Shown piece by piece: positions 14,712 through 23,732 of a stretch of 45,664 bases of DNA. The position numbers were made by a program, and so were the translations under genes. The notes below the pieces were generated by a model. It was given only the letters and a program-made list of their open reading frames with translations, was not told the DNA's origin and made no database searches. The DNA comes from an uncultured Selenomonadales bacterium. Its GTDB lineage: Bacteria > Bacillota > Negativicutes > Selenomonadales > Selenomonadaceae. The first letter of the stretch is position 1; each line of letters starts with the position of its first letter. The stretch spans positions 1 to 45,664 of the forward strand of contig CALFJE010000077.1 in the NCBI GenBank assembly GCA_937877545.1, given 5' to 3'.

Positions 14712-16523
14712 ATGCTTACAAACATCAACATCGCAAACGCTGTGGCAACCGTCGCGGCGGACGCCGACCTCAACTTTACAACGCAGGATAATTTTATCCT
14801 CGCTTGGGGCACTACGGCGGGCACGGCAACTCTCAACACGGGCACAACGCCCACCGTTATGGACGCCTTCCTGGGCACGGGCGCGATAGCTTACAACACG
14901 GCGAACAATCACTTGCAAGTGGTTGACGGCTCAAGCTTTTCCTTCGTGCAGAACGGTATCAACGTCGCACTCGTTGCGCTGGGCAATGCAGGGGGCACTG
15001 TCGATTTAAATGGGGGAGGGGTAAGTTTTACGCCTGATGTCGGCGACGGCAAGCTCGCCTTGGTTGTGACTAAAGACGGCTCGACGCTCAACCTCGCTCT
15101 CGACGGCACGGGCACCGTCACCTTCGGCACGAACGGTATCATCACCATCCCGAAAGATTTTTCCCTGAGCTTCAACGCGATAACGTACACCGGCATTCCG
15201 CTCGCGGGCACCATTCACGGCGACGGAGTCAATGACTTTTACGCAACGCTCGTCAACGGCACGCAAATTTTAATAACAGGCAACGGGGTTGTCGGCGGCA
15301 ACTTGAGTCTCGGCGGCTGGCCTCTCAACAACGTCACTTTGAGCGGTTCGATTGTCTTCGACCCGATTAACAGTGCTTTGACCTTTGCGCAAGGCTCCAC
15401 GCTCGGCGTCGACATGGGCACGCGTCATATAAGCTTTACGGCTACGGACAATGCGGGCGGGCAATTCACTTTCGGCGCGAACGGCTTGACGTTCAACACG
15501 GCGGGCGGCGACGGCGGCTTGATTCTTTCCGTCACCGAAAACGGCGCAACTCGTCAAGCTTATTTGGATGTCGTCGGATCGCTCACCTACTCCCTTGACG
15601 GCTCAATCACGCTCGCGCAGGGCACCGTCGTTAAAAATATTTTCGAGGACGGCAACGTCTTGACGATAACCGCCAACACCGAAGCAAGCGGCTCAATCGT
15701 CTTCGACCCGCAAGGTGGTCTGTTCATAACGCCGACCACGCCCGACGCCCTTAACATTGTCTTGAATACGGAAGGCTTGGATGTCGTCAACATCTCGTCA
15801 ATCACGGGAACTATCAACTACAGCGGCGGACTCGTTACGGCGTCCGACGGCGCACAAGCTCACCTCATGATTTACGATACGTGGGAAAGCGAATTGCGCG
15901 TCAGCGGCGGCACCGCCTCCCTCCAATTCACGGGGGACAGAACCGTTTACACCGCCAACGAAGGCACGACGTTCGTCCTTGACTACCTCGACGGCTCGAC
16001 GGTTGAAATTCAAAACGGCTCCTTTAGCGACATCTACGCCACCGAAACCAGCGACGCGATAGAACTCGTGTCCGCCGGCTCCAACTTTAAAGCCAACGAC
16101 GACGAATTTATCTTCACGCTCGAAACGGCGGGCAACTACACGCTCAACGGTATCCCTGTCGTCACGACCGCCGACAATGTTCAAGTTCAGCTCACTAACT
16201 ACGACACGATAATCGTTGACGGGCTGTCTTACACGCCGCTGGATGCAAATGCCGCGCTCGCCCTCGACAACACCGGCGTGATTTATTCGACGGGCAACTT
16301 TGCCGTCAACAGCTTCGTGGCAAGTGCAGACCTCGCGGGCGACTTCCTCCCCAATTACGACAACGACTTTAACAACGCGCTCCTCCTCGCAGACGCCGGC
16401 TCGTTCGATACGCAATTAACCGACCTCCTCCCGACGGACACGACGCGCCTCGGCGAAATTTCCTTCGACACGCAGATAGACGAACTGTCCAAGCCGCAAC
16501 TCGTCATTGCGCCCGATAAGTAA
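14712..16523 (+). CDS. Large beta-strand-rich, acidic protein of unknown function (adhesin- or surface-protein-like)
   Basis: A 603-residue protein behind SD AAGGAGG. It is very rich in Gly, Thr, Asn, Asp and Val, with no cysteine and few Lys or Arg. Semi-regular strand-turn units recur (GSIVFDP occurs twice; LVVTKDGSTLNLALDG and LSVTENGATRQAYLDVVG align). There is no N-terminal signal peptide; the chain starts MLTNINIANAVATVAADADL. This composition resembles repeat adhesins that leave by type I secretion, but no RTX nonapeptide is visible, so secretion is a guess. It is followed by a strong terminator. No function assigned. Confidence 0.6.
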   Translation: MLTNINIANAVATVAADADLNFTTQDNFILAWGTTAGTATLNTGTTPTVMDAFLGTGAIAYNTANNHLQVVDGSSFSFVQNGINVALVALGNAGGTVDLNGGGVSFTPDVGDGKLALVVTKDGSTLNLALDGTGTVTFGTNGIITIPKDFSLSFNAITYTGIPLAGTIHGDGVNDFYATLVNGTQILITGNGVVGGNLSLGGWPLNNVTLSGSIVFDPINSALTFAQGSTLGVDMGTRHISFTATDNAGGQFTFGANGLTFNTAGGDGGLILSVTENGATRQAYLDVVGSLTYSLDGSITLAQGTVVKNIFEDGNVLTITANTEASGSIVFDPQGGLFITPTTPDALNIVLNTEGLDVVNISSITGTINYSGGLVTASDGAQAHLMIYDTWESELRVSGGTASLQFTGDRTVYTANEGTTFVLDYLDGSTVEIQNGSFSDIYATETSDAIELVSAGSNFKANDDEFIFTLETAGNYTLNGIPVVTTADNVQVQLTNYDTIIVDGLSYTPLDANAALALDNTGVIYSTGNFAVNSFVASADLAGDFLPNYDNDFNNALLLADAGSFDTQLTDLLPTDTTRLGEISFDTQIDELSKPQLVIAPDK

Positions 16524-16547
16524 GCAAATCGAAAACCTCTGTCATTT

Positions 16548-16573
16548 TCCTGCCGCGTGCAGGATTTTTTTTT
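16548..16573 (+). terminator. Intrinsic terminator after the beta-rich protein
   Basis: TCCTGC pairs with GCAGGA around CGCGT, followed by ten T. Confidence 0.88.
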
Positions 16574-16633
16574 GCGCCGTTGAATTTCAAGCGCGGTTTA
16601 TTCCAAAGTTTTATCAGAGAGCAGGTTTTAAGC

Positions 16634-17935
16634 ATGGCAAATTATTTTCAAGAGGAAATCGAGTGCATGCCGGTCGAACAGATAAAGGCGTTGCAAAACG
16701 AGCTGTTGCCCGCGCAGGTTCGCTACGTGTGGGAACGCGTCCCCTACTATCGCAAAAAAATGGAGGCGCACGGCGTCACGCCCGACGACATCAAATCCAT
16801 TGACGACTTGCACAAGCTGCCGTTCATGTCGAAGGCTGATTTGCGCGACGCGTATCCTTACGGATTGTTGGCTGTTCCGCTCAGCGAATGCGTGAGGATT
16901 CAATCGACATCGGGCACCACGGGCAAGCGCGTCGTTGCCTTTTACACGCAAAGCGACATCGACCTTTGGGAGGACTGCACGGCGCGGGCAATCTGCGCGG
17001 CGGGCGGCACCAAGGACGACGTTTGCCAAGTGTCTTACGGCTACGGACTGTTTACGGGCGGTCCCGGTCTCGACGGCGGCTCCCATAAGGTCGGCTGTTT
17101 GACGATACCCACCAGCTCCGGCAACACCGAGCGGCAGATTATGTTCATCATGGACTTGCACGCGACGATTATTTGTTGCACGCCCAGCTACGCCGCTTAT
17201 ATCGCCGAGACGCTCAAGGAAGCCGGCTACAAGCCCGAAGACATTCCGCTTAAGGCGGGGATATTCGGCGCGGAGGCGTGGTCGGAGGAAATGCGCCGCG
17301 ACATTGAAAAAACCCTCGGCATTAAGGCTTATGACATTTACGGCTTGACGGAAATCAGCGGTCCCGGCGTGGCGTTCGAGTGCTCCGAACAACGCGGCAT
17401 GCATATTCAGGAAGACCACTTCCTCGCCGAAATCATTGACCCCGATACGGGCGAAGTCCTCCCCGAAGGCACGCAGGGCGAATTGGTTTTCACCGCCCTC
17501 GATAAAAAAGCCTTCCCGCTGATTCGCTATCGCACCCGCGACATCTGCACCCTTACCCGCGAAAAATGCTCCTGCGGTCGGACTCATATCCGCATGACCA
17601 AGCCCAAAGGTCGCTCCGACGACATGTTGATTATTCGCGGCGTCAACGTCTTCCCCAGCCAGATTGAAACCGTCCTCATGAATAACGGCTACGCGGCGAA
17701 CTATCAAATTATCGTCGGGCGCGTCAACAACACTGACACGTTTGAGGTTAAGGTCGAGATGACGCCCGATATGTTTACGGATAACGTCGGCGAAGTCCAG
17801 GCGCGTCGCAAGGTTTTGGAGGACGGCTTACGCTCCATGCTCGGCATTAAAGCTAAGGTGACGCTCGTCGCGCCCAAGTCCATTACGCGCTCGGAGGGCA
17901 AAGCTGTCCGCGTCATCGATAATCGTAAGATTTAA
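16634..17935 (+). CDS. paaK: Phenylacetate-CoA ligase
   Basis: A 433-residue adenylate-forming enzyme that makes aryl-acetyl-CoA from arylacetate, ATP and CoA (or the reverse, gaining ATP). Visible motifs are the P-loop-like SGTTGKRVVAFY, YGLTEISGPG, the hinge block IRYRTRDICTLT with a cysteine pair CSCGR, and DDMLIIRGVNVFPSQIE. ATG 16634 gives the family N-terminus (NYFQEEIECMPVEQIKALQ) and has GCAGG upstream. With IorAB it probably forms the fermentative arylpyruvate to arylacetate route, in which the ligase conserves the CoA-thioester energy as ATP. Confidence 0.93.
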   Translation: MANYFQEEIECMPVEQIKALQNELLPAQVRYVWERVPYYRKKMEAHGVTPDDIKSIDDLHKLPFMSKADLRDAYPYGLLAVPLSECVRIQSTSGTTGKRVVAFYTQSDIDLWEDCTARAICAAGGTKDDVCQVSYGYGLFTGGPGLDGGSHKVGCLTIPTSSGNTERQIMFIMDLHATIICCTPSYAAYIAETLKEAGYKPEDIPLKAGIFGAEAWSEEMRRDIEKTLGIKAYDIYGLTEISGPGVAFECSEQRGMHIQEDHFLAEIIDPDTGEVLPEGTQGELVFTALDKKAFPLIRYRTRDICTLTREKCSCGRTHIRMTKPKGRSDDMLIIRGVNVFPSQIETVLMNNGYAANYQIIVGRVNNTDTFEVKVEMTPDMFTDNVGEVQARRKVLEDGLRSMLGIKAKVTLVAPKSITRSEGKAVRVIDNRKI

Positions 17936-17950
17936 AGGAGGCGTCAAGTT

Positions 17951-18376
17951 ATGAGCGTCAATCAAGTTTCGGTTTTCCTCGAAAATAAGCCCGGCACGCT
18001 GAATAAGCTGACTGAAGTCCTCGCGGCTCACAAAGTCAATATCCGCGCCCTGAGCCTCGCCGAGACCAGCGAATTCGGTATCGTGCGCATGTTGGTCAAT
18101 GACGTGTTCGAGGCGACCAACGTCCTCAAGGAAAGCAATTTCGTCGCGACCCTTACGCCCGTGCTTGCCTACGCCATTTCCGACGAGGCGGGCGACCTCA
18201 ACAATCTGCTTAACAAGTTCACGGCGGCGGACGTCAATATCGAGTACATGTACGCCTTCGCGGGCAGGGAACGCGCCTATATGATTTTCCGCGTCAACGA
18301 CACCAAAAAGGCTGAGGCTCTCCTCAACAGCAAGGGCTTGAAGTCTTTAACGCAGGAGGAAATTGCGGCGGTATGA
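17951..18376 (+). CDS. Tandem ACT-domain protein
   Basis: A 141-residue protein with two ACT folds: the first starts VSVFLENKPGTLNKLTEVL, the second AYAISDEAGDLNNLLNKF. It has SD AAGGAGG and is directly linked to paaK. ACT pairs of this type often follow paaK/ior genes and probably sense an aromatic amino acid, modulating the pathway. The stop overlaps the next start (ATGA). Confidence 0.9.
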   Translation: MSVNQVSVFLENKPGTLNKLTEVLAAHKVNIRALSLAETSEFGIVRMLVNDVFEATNVLKESNFVATLTPVLAYAISDEAGDLNNLLNKFTAADVNIEYMYAFAGRERAYMIFRVNDTKKAEALLNSKGLKSLTQEEIAAV

Positions 18377-19246
18377 TTAAACTCAATGCTATACCTTTGG
18401 ACTACGAACCGCGCAGGAAGATTTTGCCGAAGTTGCCCGAATTCGTAAGCCCGAAAGGCGAACGCGAACCCGAAATGACCGAGTTTCAATCGGCGTTCCT
18501 GTGCGGCGCGATTAAACAAGTCCGCCCGAAAAAAATTTTGGAGGTCAGCGTGGCGGGCGGAGCAACTACCGCGATAATCCTTCAAGCCCTCGAAAACCTT
18601 GGCGAGCCTTACGAAATGCATTCCGTCGACGTTGCCGCAAAATTTTATCGCGACAATTCCAAGGCTTCAGGGTTCATGGCGACATTTGCTTTGGAAAATA
18701 ATTTATTCGCCCCCCCAGTCAACCTTGTGCGGCAACCATAAGTTACATTTGGGCAAGTATCTGCCGCAAGTCATTGACGGAATCGGCGGCGAGATTGACT
18801 TCGTGATTCTGGACACGGTACACACTATGCCCGGCGAAGGCTTAGACTTTCTGGCGATGCTGCCGTATCTGAAGATGGGCGCAGTCGTTGTCCTGCATGA
18901 CGTGACTTACAATCAGCTCAAGCCGCAAAACTTTAACGGGCACGCCACGACGGCTTTATTCAGCGCGGTGACGGCGAACAAGTTTTTGAATTTCATTCCC
19001 GACGACGGGCGTTCAAGATACGTCTACCCGAATATCGCGGCGTTTCAAATTAACGAGCAAACTGTTATGAATATCGAAAACGTCTTCCTTACAATGATTT
19101 TGCGTTGGACGTACTTGCCGTCGCAGGGCGAAATAAATCTTTACCGCACGCATTATCAACGCTACTATCCGCCGGAGCTTTGCGCCATTTTCAACGAGGC
19201 TGTCAAAATGAATCTCTACAACTTGGTCATGGCTAATTACGGCTAA
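18373..19246 (+). pseudogene. Class I SAM methyltransferase (Methyltransf_24/CmcI-like), frameshifted at a C7 run
   Basis: The first frame (18373-18741) encodes the N-terminus and SAM motif ILEVSVAGGATTAIIL. It then leaves the correct frame after ENNLFAPP at a run of seven C (18710-18716). The second frame continues from SPPQSTLCGNHKLHLGKYLP to the end at 19246 with FVILDTVHTMPGEGL and VVLHDVTYN. One extra base joins the two halves, giving about 290 residues. The start is coupled to the ACT gene (ATGA). It may be a true mutation, slipped-strand phase variation or a sequencing error. The rest is well preserved, so any inactivation is recent. Confidence 0.75.
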
Positions 19247-19315
19247 TTTTTAACAGCATATCAAGCCGGGGGCGGCAACAGTTCGCTCTCGGCTAATTTT
19301 ATCGGAGGTGACGCC

Positions 19316-22300
19316 TTGGACAGATACAAACTAAAAATCGCGGACAATAAGATTTTCTCCCGCCTGCTTGCCGAAACCGATTTGCCCTTGAAAAATTGCA
19401 CGTTGCGGGAGGTTATCGTCACGCCCGAAATCAATCTGTGGCAGATAACGCTCCGCATCGATAAGGATTTTGACCAAAAAAATATCCGAGCCGCCGAGGA
19501 ATTTTTACGTCAAAAGTACCGCGCAGACGTCGAAATACGTCGCGAAGTTTCCGTTGCCGACGAATTTTCCGGTACATCAAAAAAATCTGCGCGGAAAAAA
19601 TCCGCTCCGAGCGAAAATAAATCCCAAAATAATGTCGAACGCGCCAAAATTCCCGATAACATTACAAAAATCTCCGACATAACCGAGGAAAGCGGCACCG
19701 TCGTGATTCAAGGCGAAGTGGGCGCGGGCGATATGAACGGCGTAAAAGTGCGCGAATTCAAGAACGGTACCGTTTGCGTGTCTTTCGCCGTGACAGACGA
19801 TTTTGACGGCATCACTTGCAAAAAATTCTTCAAGGACGATAAAAAAGCCGACGCGCAACCCTTTGCCGACAAGCTCAAGGCGGGCACTCTCGTTAAAATC
19901 GCCGCCAAGCCCCAATATGACGACTACGCCAAGGAAACCGTCCTGTTTATCGGCAGGCTGGAAATTTTGGAGAAAAAGCCCGCCCGCGTCGATAACGCCG
20001 AAGTTAAGCGCGTCGAGTTGCACGTTCATACAACCATGAGCGCGATGGACGCCGTTATTCCCGTCGAAAAGCTGATTCAGACCGCCGCCGATTGGAATTG
20101 GAACGCCGTCGCAATCACCGACCACGGCGTAATTCAAGCTTTCCCCAACGCCGCGCAGACCGCCGCCAAGCTCGCCAAAGCCGGCAAAAAAATTAAAATT
20201 ATTTACGGCATGGAGGGCTATCTCGTCGGCGACGATTGGAAACAGAAATTCGCCAACCACGTCATTATCCTCGCAAAAAATAAGCGCGGGCTTGAAAATC
20301 TCTACAAGCTCATCTCAATCAGCCAAATTAAATTCATGCATTATCGCCCGCGTATCCCGAAAACTTTGCTTGCCGAACTGCGCGACGGCTTGATTATCGG
20401 CTCAGCTTGCGAGGCGGGGGAAGTTATTCGCGCCATTGTTGCCGGTAAATCCGACGCCGAACTCGAACAAATTGCCGCCTTCTACGATTATTTGGAGATT
20501 CAGCCGATTCACAATAACGACTTCCTGATTCGCAGTGAAGACTTCCCGACGATTAAGGATGACGAAGATTTACGCAACATCAATCGCAAGGTTGCCGCGC
20601 TGGCGAAAAAGTTAAATACACCGCTGGTCGCCACCACCGACGCGCATTTTCTCAACTCCGAAGATTCGATTTACCGCGCAGTTTTAATGCACAGCAAAGG
20701 CTACACCGACGCCGAACTTCAACCGCCGCTTTACTTGCGCACGACCGAGGAGATGTTCGCCGAATTCGACTACCTTGACGAGCAAACCGCCTACGACGCC
20801 ATTGTCACCAACCCGAACAAAATCGCCGATTCGGTCGAATTTTTAAAGCCCATTCCCGACGGTCTGTATTCGCCGCAAGTGCCCGGCGCGGAGGAGGAAA
20901 TTCGTACGACTTCCTACGCCAAAGCGCGTCAGCTTTACGGCGAAAATTTGCCGCCGCTCGTCGAGGCGCGTCTGGAGCAGGAACTTAAGCCGATTATTTC
21001 ACACGGTTTCGCGGGACTTTATATGATTGCTCAACGGCTCGTCAAAAAGTCCAACGACGACGGCTATCTCGTGGGTTCAAGAGGAAGTGTCGGCTCGTCG
21101 TTCGTCGCCACGCTCACGGGGATAACCGAGGTCAACCCCTTGCCGCCGCATTATCGTTGCCCGAAGTGTCAATACAGCAAATTTTTCACGGCGGGCGAGG
21201 TCGGTTGCGGCTACGACCTTGAAAATAAAAATTGCCCCGTTTGCGGGCATAAGCTCATCAAGGACGGGCATGATATTCCGTTTGCGGTGTTCCTCGGCTT
21301 TGACGGCGATAAGGTTCCCGATATTGATTTGAACTTTTCGGGCGAATATCAAGCCGCCGCGCACAAGTACACCGAGGTTTTGTTCGGCAAGCATAACGTC
21401 TACCGCGCAGGTACCATTTCCACCGTCGCGGAGAAAACCTCCTTCGGCTTCGTCAAAAAGTACTATGAGGAGCGCGGTCAGAAAAAGCACGGCTCGTTTA
21501 TCGCCAAAATCGCCGCCGGTTGCCAGGGCGTCAAGCGCACGACGGGTCAGCACCCCGCCGGTATTATGGTCGTGCCCCGCGACATGGATATTCATTACTT
21601 CACGCCGATTCAATATCCCGCCGACAACAAGGACGCCGCCACCACCACCACGCATTTTGACTACCACTCGATAAGCTCGCGGCTCGTCAAGCTCGACATT
21701 CTCGGTCACGTCGACCCGACTATGATTCGCATGTTGGAAAAATTAACTCACCGTGACCCGAAGACAATTCCCCTCGACGATAAGCCGACGCTCAGCCTGT
21801 TCAACTCCACGGACGCCCTCGGTTTGACGCCTCAGCAACTCGGTACCAAATCGGCGACTTACGGCTTGCCCGAATTCCGCACGGGTTTCACGCGCAACAT
21901 GATTGACGACACCCACCCCGATTGTTTCAGCGACCTGGTTAGGATTTCGGGCTTCTCGCACGGCACCGACGTTTGGCTCGGCAACGCGCAGGATTTGATT
22001 CGCCAAGGCACGTGCACGCTCAAAAACGCCATTTCCGCCCGCGATGATATTATGATGTATCTGATTCACCACGGCGTTGACGCGCTAAAGTCCTTTAAGA
22101 CTATGGAGAGCGTGCGCAAGGGCAAGGGCATTAAGTCCGAAGATGTTGCCGACCTCAAGGCGCACGACGTTCCCGACTGGTACATTGAATCCTGCCAAAA
22201 GATTAAGTATCTGTTCCCGCGGGCGCACGCCACCGCCTACGTCATGATGGCTTATCGAATCGCCTGGTGCAAGGTGCATTATCCGTTGGCTTACTACGCG

Positions 22301-22744
22301 GCGTATTTTTCAAAGCGCACGGAGGAATTCGACGCCAACGAGATCATCAAGGGGCAGCAATACATCAAGCAAAAATTGGACGAGCTGGAGGATTTGGCGG
22401 AGGAGCGCAAGTTGGACGTCAAGGAGAGCGACCGCCTTGCCGATTATCAAGTGGTGTATGAATATTATCTGCGCGGCTACACGTTTGAGCGAGCCAGTCT
22501 TTACAAATCGAGTGCCGAGGATTTTATCATCAGGCGGAACGGCTTGCTCATGTCGTTGAGTTCGATTGACGGCGTAAGCGAGGCGGCGGCGCACAGCATC
22601 GTTGCGGCGCGTGAAGACGGCGGCTTTTCCTCCGTCGACGACCTGAGGAACCGCGCAGGGCTTAATAAAACCGTTATCGCCGCGCTCAAATCGCACGGTT
22701 GCTTGAACAACTTGCAGGAGTCTAATCAGTTTTCGCTGTTCTAG
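19316..22744 (+). CDS. polC: DNA polymerase III PolC, without the exonuclease insertion
   Basis: A 1142-residue replicative polymerase (usual PolC about 1430). Order: N-terminal domains (1-80), charged linker (about 85-112), OB fold (about 125-215), PHP domain (HVHTTMSAMD near 233), zinc motif CPKC and CPVC (near 614-640), palm with PDIDLNF (near 668) and VKLDILGHVDPT (near 790), HhH region and a C-terminal clamp-binding-like tail NQFSLF. In normal PolC a DEDDh proofreading exonuclease of about 200 residues interrupts PHP after the IYGMEG block; here GYLVGDDWKQK runs straight on to ANHVIILAKN. TTG 19316 has SD GGAGGTG. The 3' end overlaps recX by 23 bp. Confidence 0.93.
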   Translation: MDRYKLKIADNKIFSRLLAETDLPLKNCTLREVIVTPEINLWQITLRIDKDFDQKNIRAAEEFLRQKYRADVEIRREVSVADEFSGTSKKSARKKSAPSENKSQNNVERAKIPDNITKISDITEESGTVVIQGEVGAGDMNGVKVREFKNGTVCVSFAVTDDFDGITCKKFFKDDKKADAQPFADKLKAGTLVKIAAKPQYDDYAKETVLFIGRLEILEKKPARVDNAEVKRVELHVHTTMSAMDAVIPVEKLIQTAADWNWNAVAITDHGVIQAFPNAAQTAAKLAKAGKKIKIIYGMEGYLVGDDWKQKFANHVIILAKNKRGLENLYKLISISQIKFMHYRPRIPKTLLAELRDGLIIGSACEAGEVIRAIVAGKSDAELEQIAAFYDYLEIQPIHNNDFLIRSEDFPTIKDDEDLRNINRKVAALAKKLNTPLVATTDAHFLNSEDSIYRAVLMHSKGYTDAELQPPLYLRTTEEMFAEFDYLDEQTAYDAIVTNPNKIADSVEFLKPIPDGLYSPQVPGAEEEIRTTSYAKARQLYGENLPPLVEARLEQELKPIISHGFAGLYMIAQRLVKKSNDDGYLVGSRGSVGSSFVATLTGITEVNPLPPHYRCPKCQYSKFFTAGEVGCGYDLENKNCPVCGHKLIKDGHDIPFAVFLGFDGDKVPDIDLNFSGEYQAAAHKYTEVLFGKHNVYRAGTISTVAEKTSFGFVKKYYEERGQKKHGSFIAKIAAGCQGVKRTTGQHPAGIMVVPRDMDIHYFTPIQYPADNKDAATTTTHFDYHSISSRLVKLDILGHVDPTMIRMLEKLTHRDPKTIPLDDKPTLSLFNSTDALGLTPQQLGTKSATYGLPEFRTGFTRNMIDDTHPDCFSDLVRISGFSHGTDVWLGNAQDLIRQGTCTLKNAISARDDIMMYLIHHGVDALKSFKTMESVRKGKGIKSEDVADLKAHDVPDWYIESCQKIKYLFPRAHATAYVMMAYRIAWCKVHYPLAYYAAYFSKRTEEFDANEIIKGQQYIKQKLDELEDLAEERKLDVKESDRLADYQVVYEYYLRGYTFERASLYKSSAEDFIIRRNGLLMSLSSIDGVSEAAAHSIVAAREDGGFSSVDDLRNRAGLNKTVIAALKSHGCLNNLQESNQFSLF

Positions 22745-23180
22745 AAAATTCCTCGACGATTGCGGAGATGATATTGCCGTCGAAACCCCGCGCAGATAGG
22801 AATTGCCAAGCCTTGGCGCGGTCAAAGGTATCGGGGGCGAATTTTTTTTCCAGAGCGCGTGACGCCGCCTTTAAGTCGTGATCGTCCGCATCGTCGGGGA
22901 TAAGCCCCTCGATAAAATCTTTGTCGAAGCCGCGCTGAATCAATTTGGCGACAATTTGCCGCGTGCCCAGTTTGCCCTCCGCATAGAAAGCCGCGAATTG
23001 GTTACTGCAAGCCTCCGCGTCGTCGAGGTAGTGATGCTGCTTGAGCTTATCAATCGCCGCGTCGACCTCTGCGGCGTCGTAGTGACGAGCAAGCAATTTC
23101 CGCCGCAACGTCGCCGAACTTTGCTCCATGTGCGCCAAAAGTTCCGTTGCCTTTTCCAGCGCGGATTTTTTTTTAAGCAT
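22722..23180 (-). CDS. recX: RecX regulatory protein
   Basis: A 152-residue helical protein, SD GAGGAGG before ATG 23180. The blocks LLARHYDAAEVDAAIDKLKQ, YLDDAEACSNQFAAF and the following GTRQIVAKLIQRGF are the triple-helix repeats of RecX, which binds and restrains RecA filaments. It is convergent with polC (23-bp overlap of 3' ends); recA is not in the window. Confidence 0.88.
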   Translation of the reverse strand: MLKKKSALEKATELLAHMEQSSATLRRKLLARHYDAAEVDAAIDKLKQHHYLDDAEACSNQFAAFYAEGKLGTRQIVAKLIQRGFDKDFIEGLIPDDADDHDLKAASRALEKKFAPDTFDRAKAWQFLSARGFDGNIISAIVEEFSRTAKTD

Positions 23181-23243
23181 ATGAATTCCTCCTCGGCGGG
23201 CAGTCTAGCACGGCAGACAGAAAAAAGCACGCGACCTTGAAAA

Positions 23244-23390
23244 CTAAGATGTGTCTGCCGGTTTGCCAAAAATCCGAACAGCCAAGCCGACCACGAACGG
23301 GAGAGGCATAATCGGGTTGACCAACAATCTGCCTTTCGCCACTGCCATTGCTACGGCAAATTTTGCCGCGATTTGAATTATCGGTGCCAT
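23244..23390 (-). CDS. MAPII small hydrophobic protein B (48 residues)
   Basis: ATG 23390 with SD GGGAGG. It starts MAPIIQIAAKFAVAMAVAK and ends FVVGLAVRIFGKPADTS: mostly hydrophobic, with few charged residues (all but one basic) and a proline-rich middle. Its first 15 coding bases and 19 upstream bases are identical to those of protein A, so the two arose by duplication or share a selected leader. It is the second gene of the A-B pair (19-base gap). Bacteriocin-like or membrane-active peptide is possible; no family recognised. Confidence 0.6.
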   Translation of the reverse strand: MAPIIQIAAKFAVAMAVAKGRLLVNPIMPLPFVVGLAVRIFGKPADTS

Positions 23391-23408
23391 AATTATCAAC
23401 CTCCCAAA
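23375..23408 (-). repeat. 34-bp perfect repeat over the SD and start of protein B (copy at 23628-23661)
   Basis: The same 34 bases cover SD GGGAGG, the spacer and the first codons of both small-protein genes. The flanks diverge at once on either side. Confidence 0.85.
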
Positions 23409-23409
23409 A

Positions 23410-23643
23410 TTATTTATCATCGCCGAAAATGAACTTGCCGACTTCCCAGACCGCCAAGCCGCCCATGACCCAGGGCAATGCCGCCGCGCCAGCCAAGCCG
23501 ACAGCTCCGAGTCCTGCGCCCGCGCTGCCCGCCAAGGCTCTTTTCGCCGCGCATTTCGCAACCTCTATCGCCGCGAATTTTGCCGCCTCTTCAGCGATGA
23601 CCTTTGCCGCTGCCGCCGCCGCTATCGGAATTATCGGTGCCAT
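23410..23643 (-). CDS. MAPII small alanine/glycine-rich protein A (77 residues)
   Basis: ATG 23643 with SD GGGAGG; an in-frame TTG three codons earlier lies against the SD and is unlikely. It starts MAPIIPIAAAAAAKVIAEEA (Ala-rich amphipathic helix), then a glycine-zipper-like hydrophobic stretch (SAGAGLGAVGLAGAAALP) and VMGGLAVWEVGKFIFGDDK. Size and composition resemble pore-forming circular or class II bacteriocins and small holins, but no leader, transporter or immunity gene is adjacent. It is co-transcribed with protein B behind a motif shared with the DUF4230 gene. Confidence 0.6.
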   Translation of the reverse strand: MAPIIPIAAAAAAKVIAEEAAKFAAIEVAKCAAKRALAGSAGAGLGAVGLAGAAALPWVMGGLAVWEVGKFIFGDDK

Positions 23644-23661
23644 AATTATCAACCTCCCAAA
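23628..23661 (-). repeat. 34-bp perfect repeat over the SD and start of protein A (copy at 23375-23408)
   Basis: Identical to 23375-23408; see protein B. It spans GGGAGG, the spacer and the first five codons. Confidence 0.85.
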
Positions 23662-23702
23662 TGTTATATGAACTTATCGCCCGCCGCCGTTTTTGGGGCA
23701 GT

Positions 23703-23728
23703 ATAATTCTCATTAAGCCGTTGCCCGA
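23703..23728 (-). promoter_or_regulatory. Shared upstream motif, copy 1 (before the MAPII pair)
   Basis: Minus-strand TCGGGCAAC followed by GGCTTAATGAGAATTAT, leading into TATACT. The same motif with one base fewer is at 24447-24471. It is either a promoter with a -10 at TATACT or a regulator site; the AATGAGAATTAT part is loosely Fur-box-like. Confidence 0.5.
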
Positions 23729-23732
23729 AATG

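Noticed and set aside
16628..17707. Minus-strand frame of 359 codons opposite paaK
   Set aside because: paaK is unambiguous; the antisense frame shows no family motif.
18700..18745. Programmed ribosomal frameshift in the methyltransferase
   Set aside because: A C7 run without a downstream structure or SD-like stimulator fits indel or slippage better.
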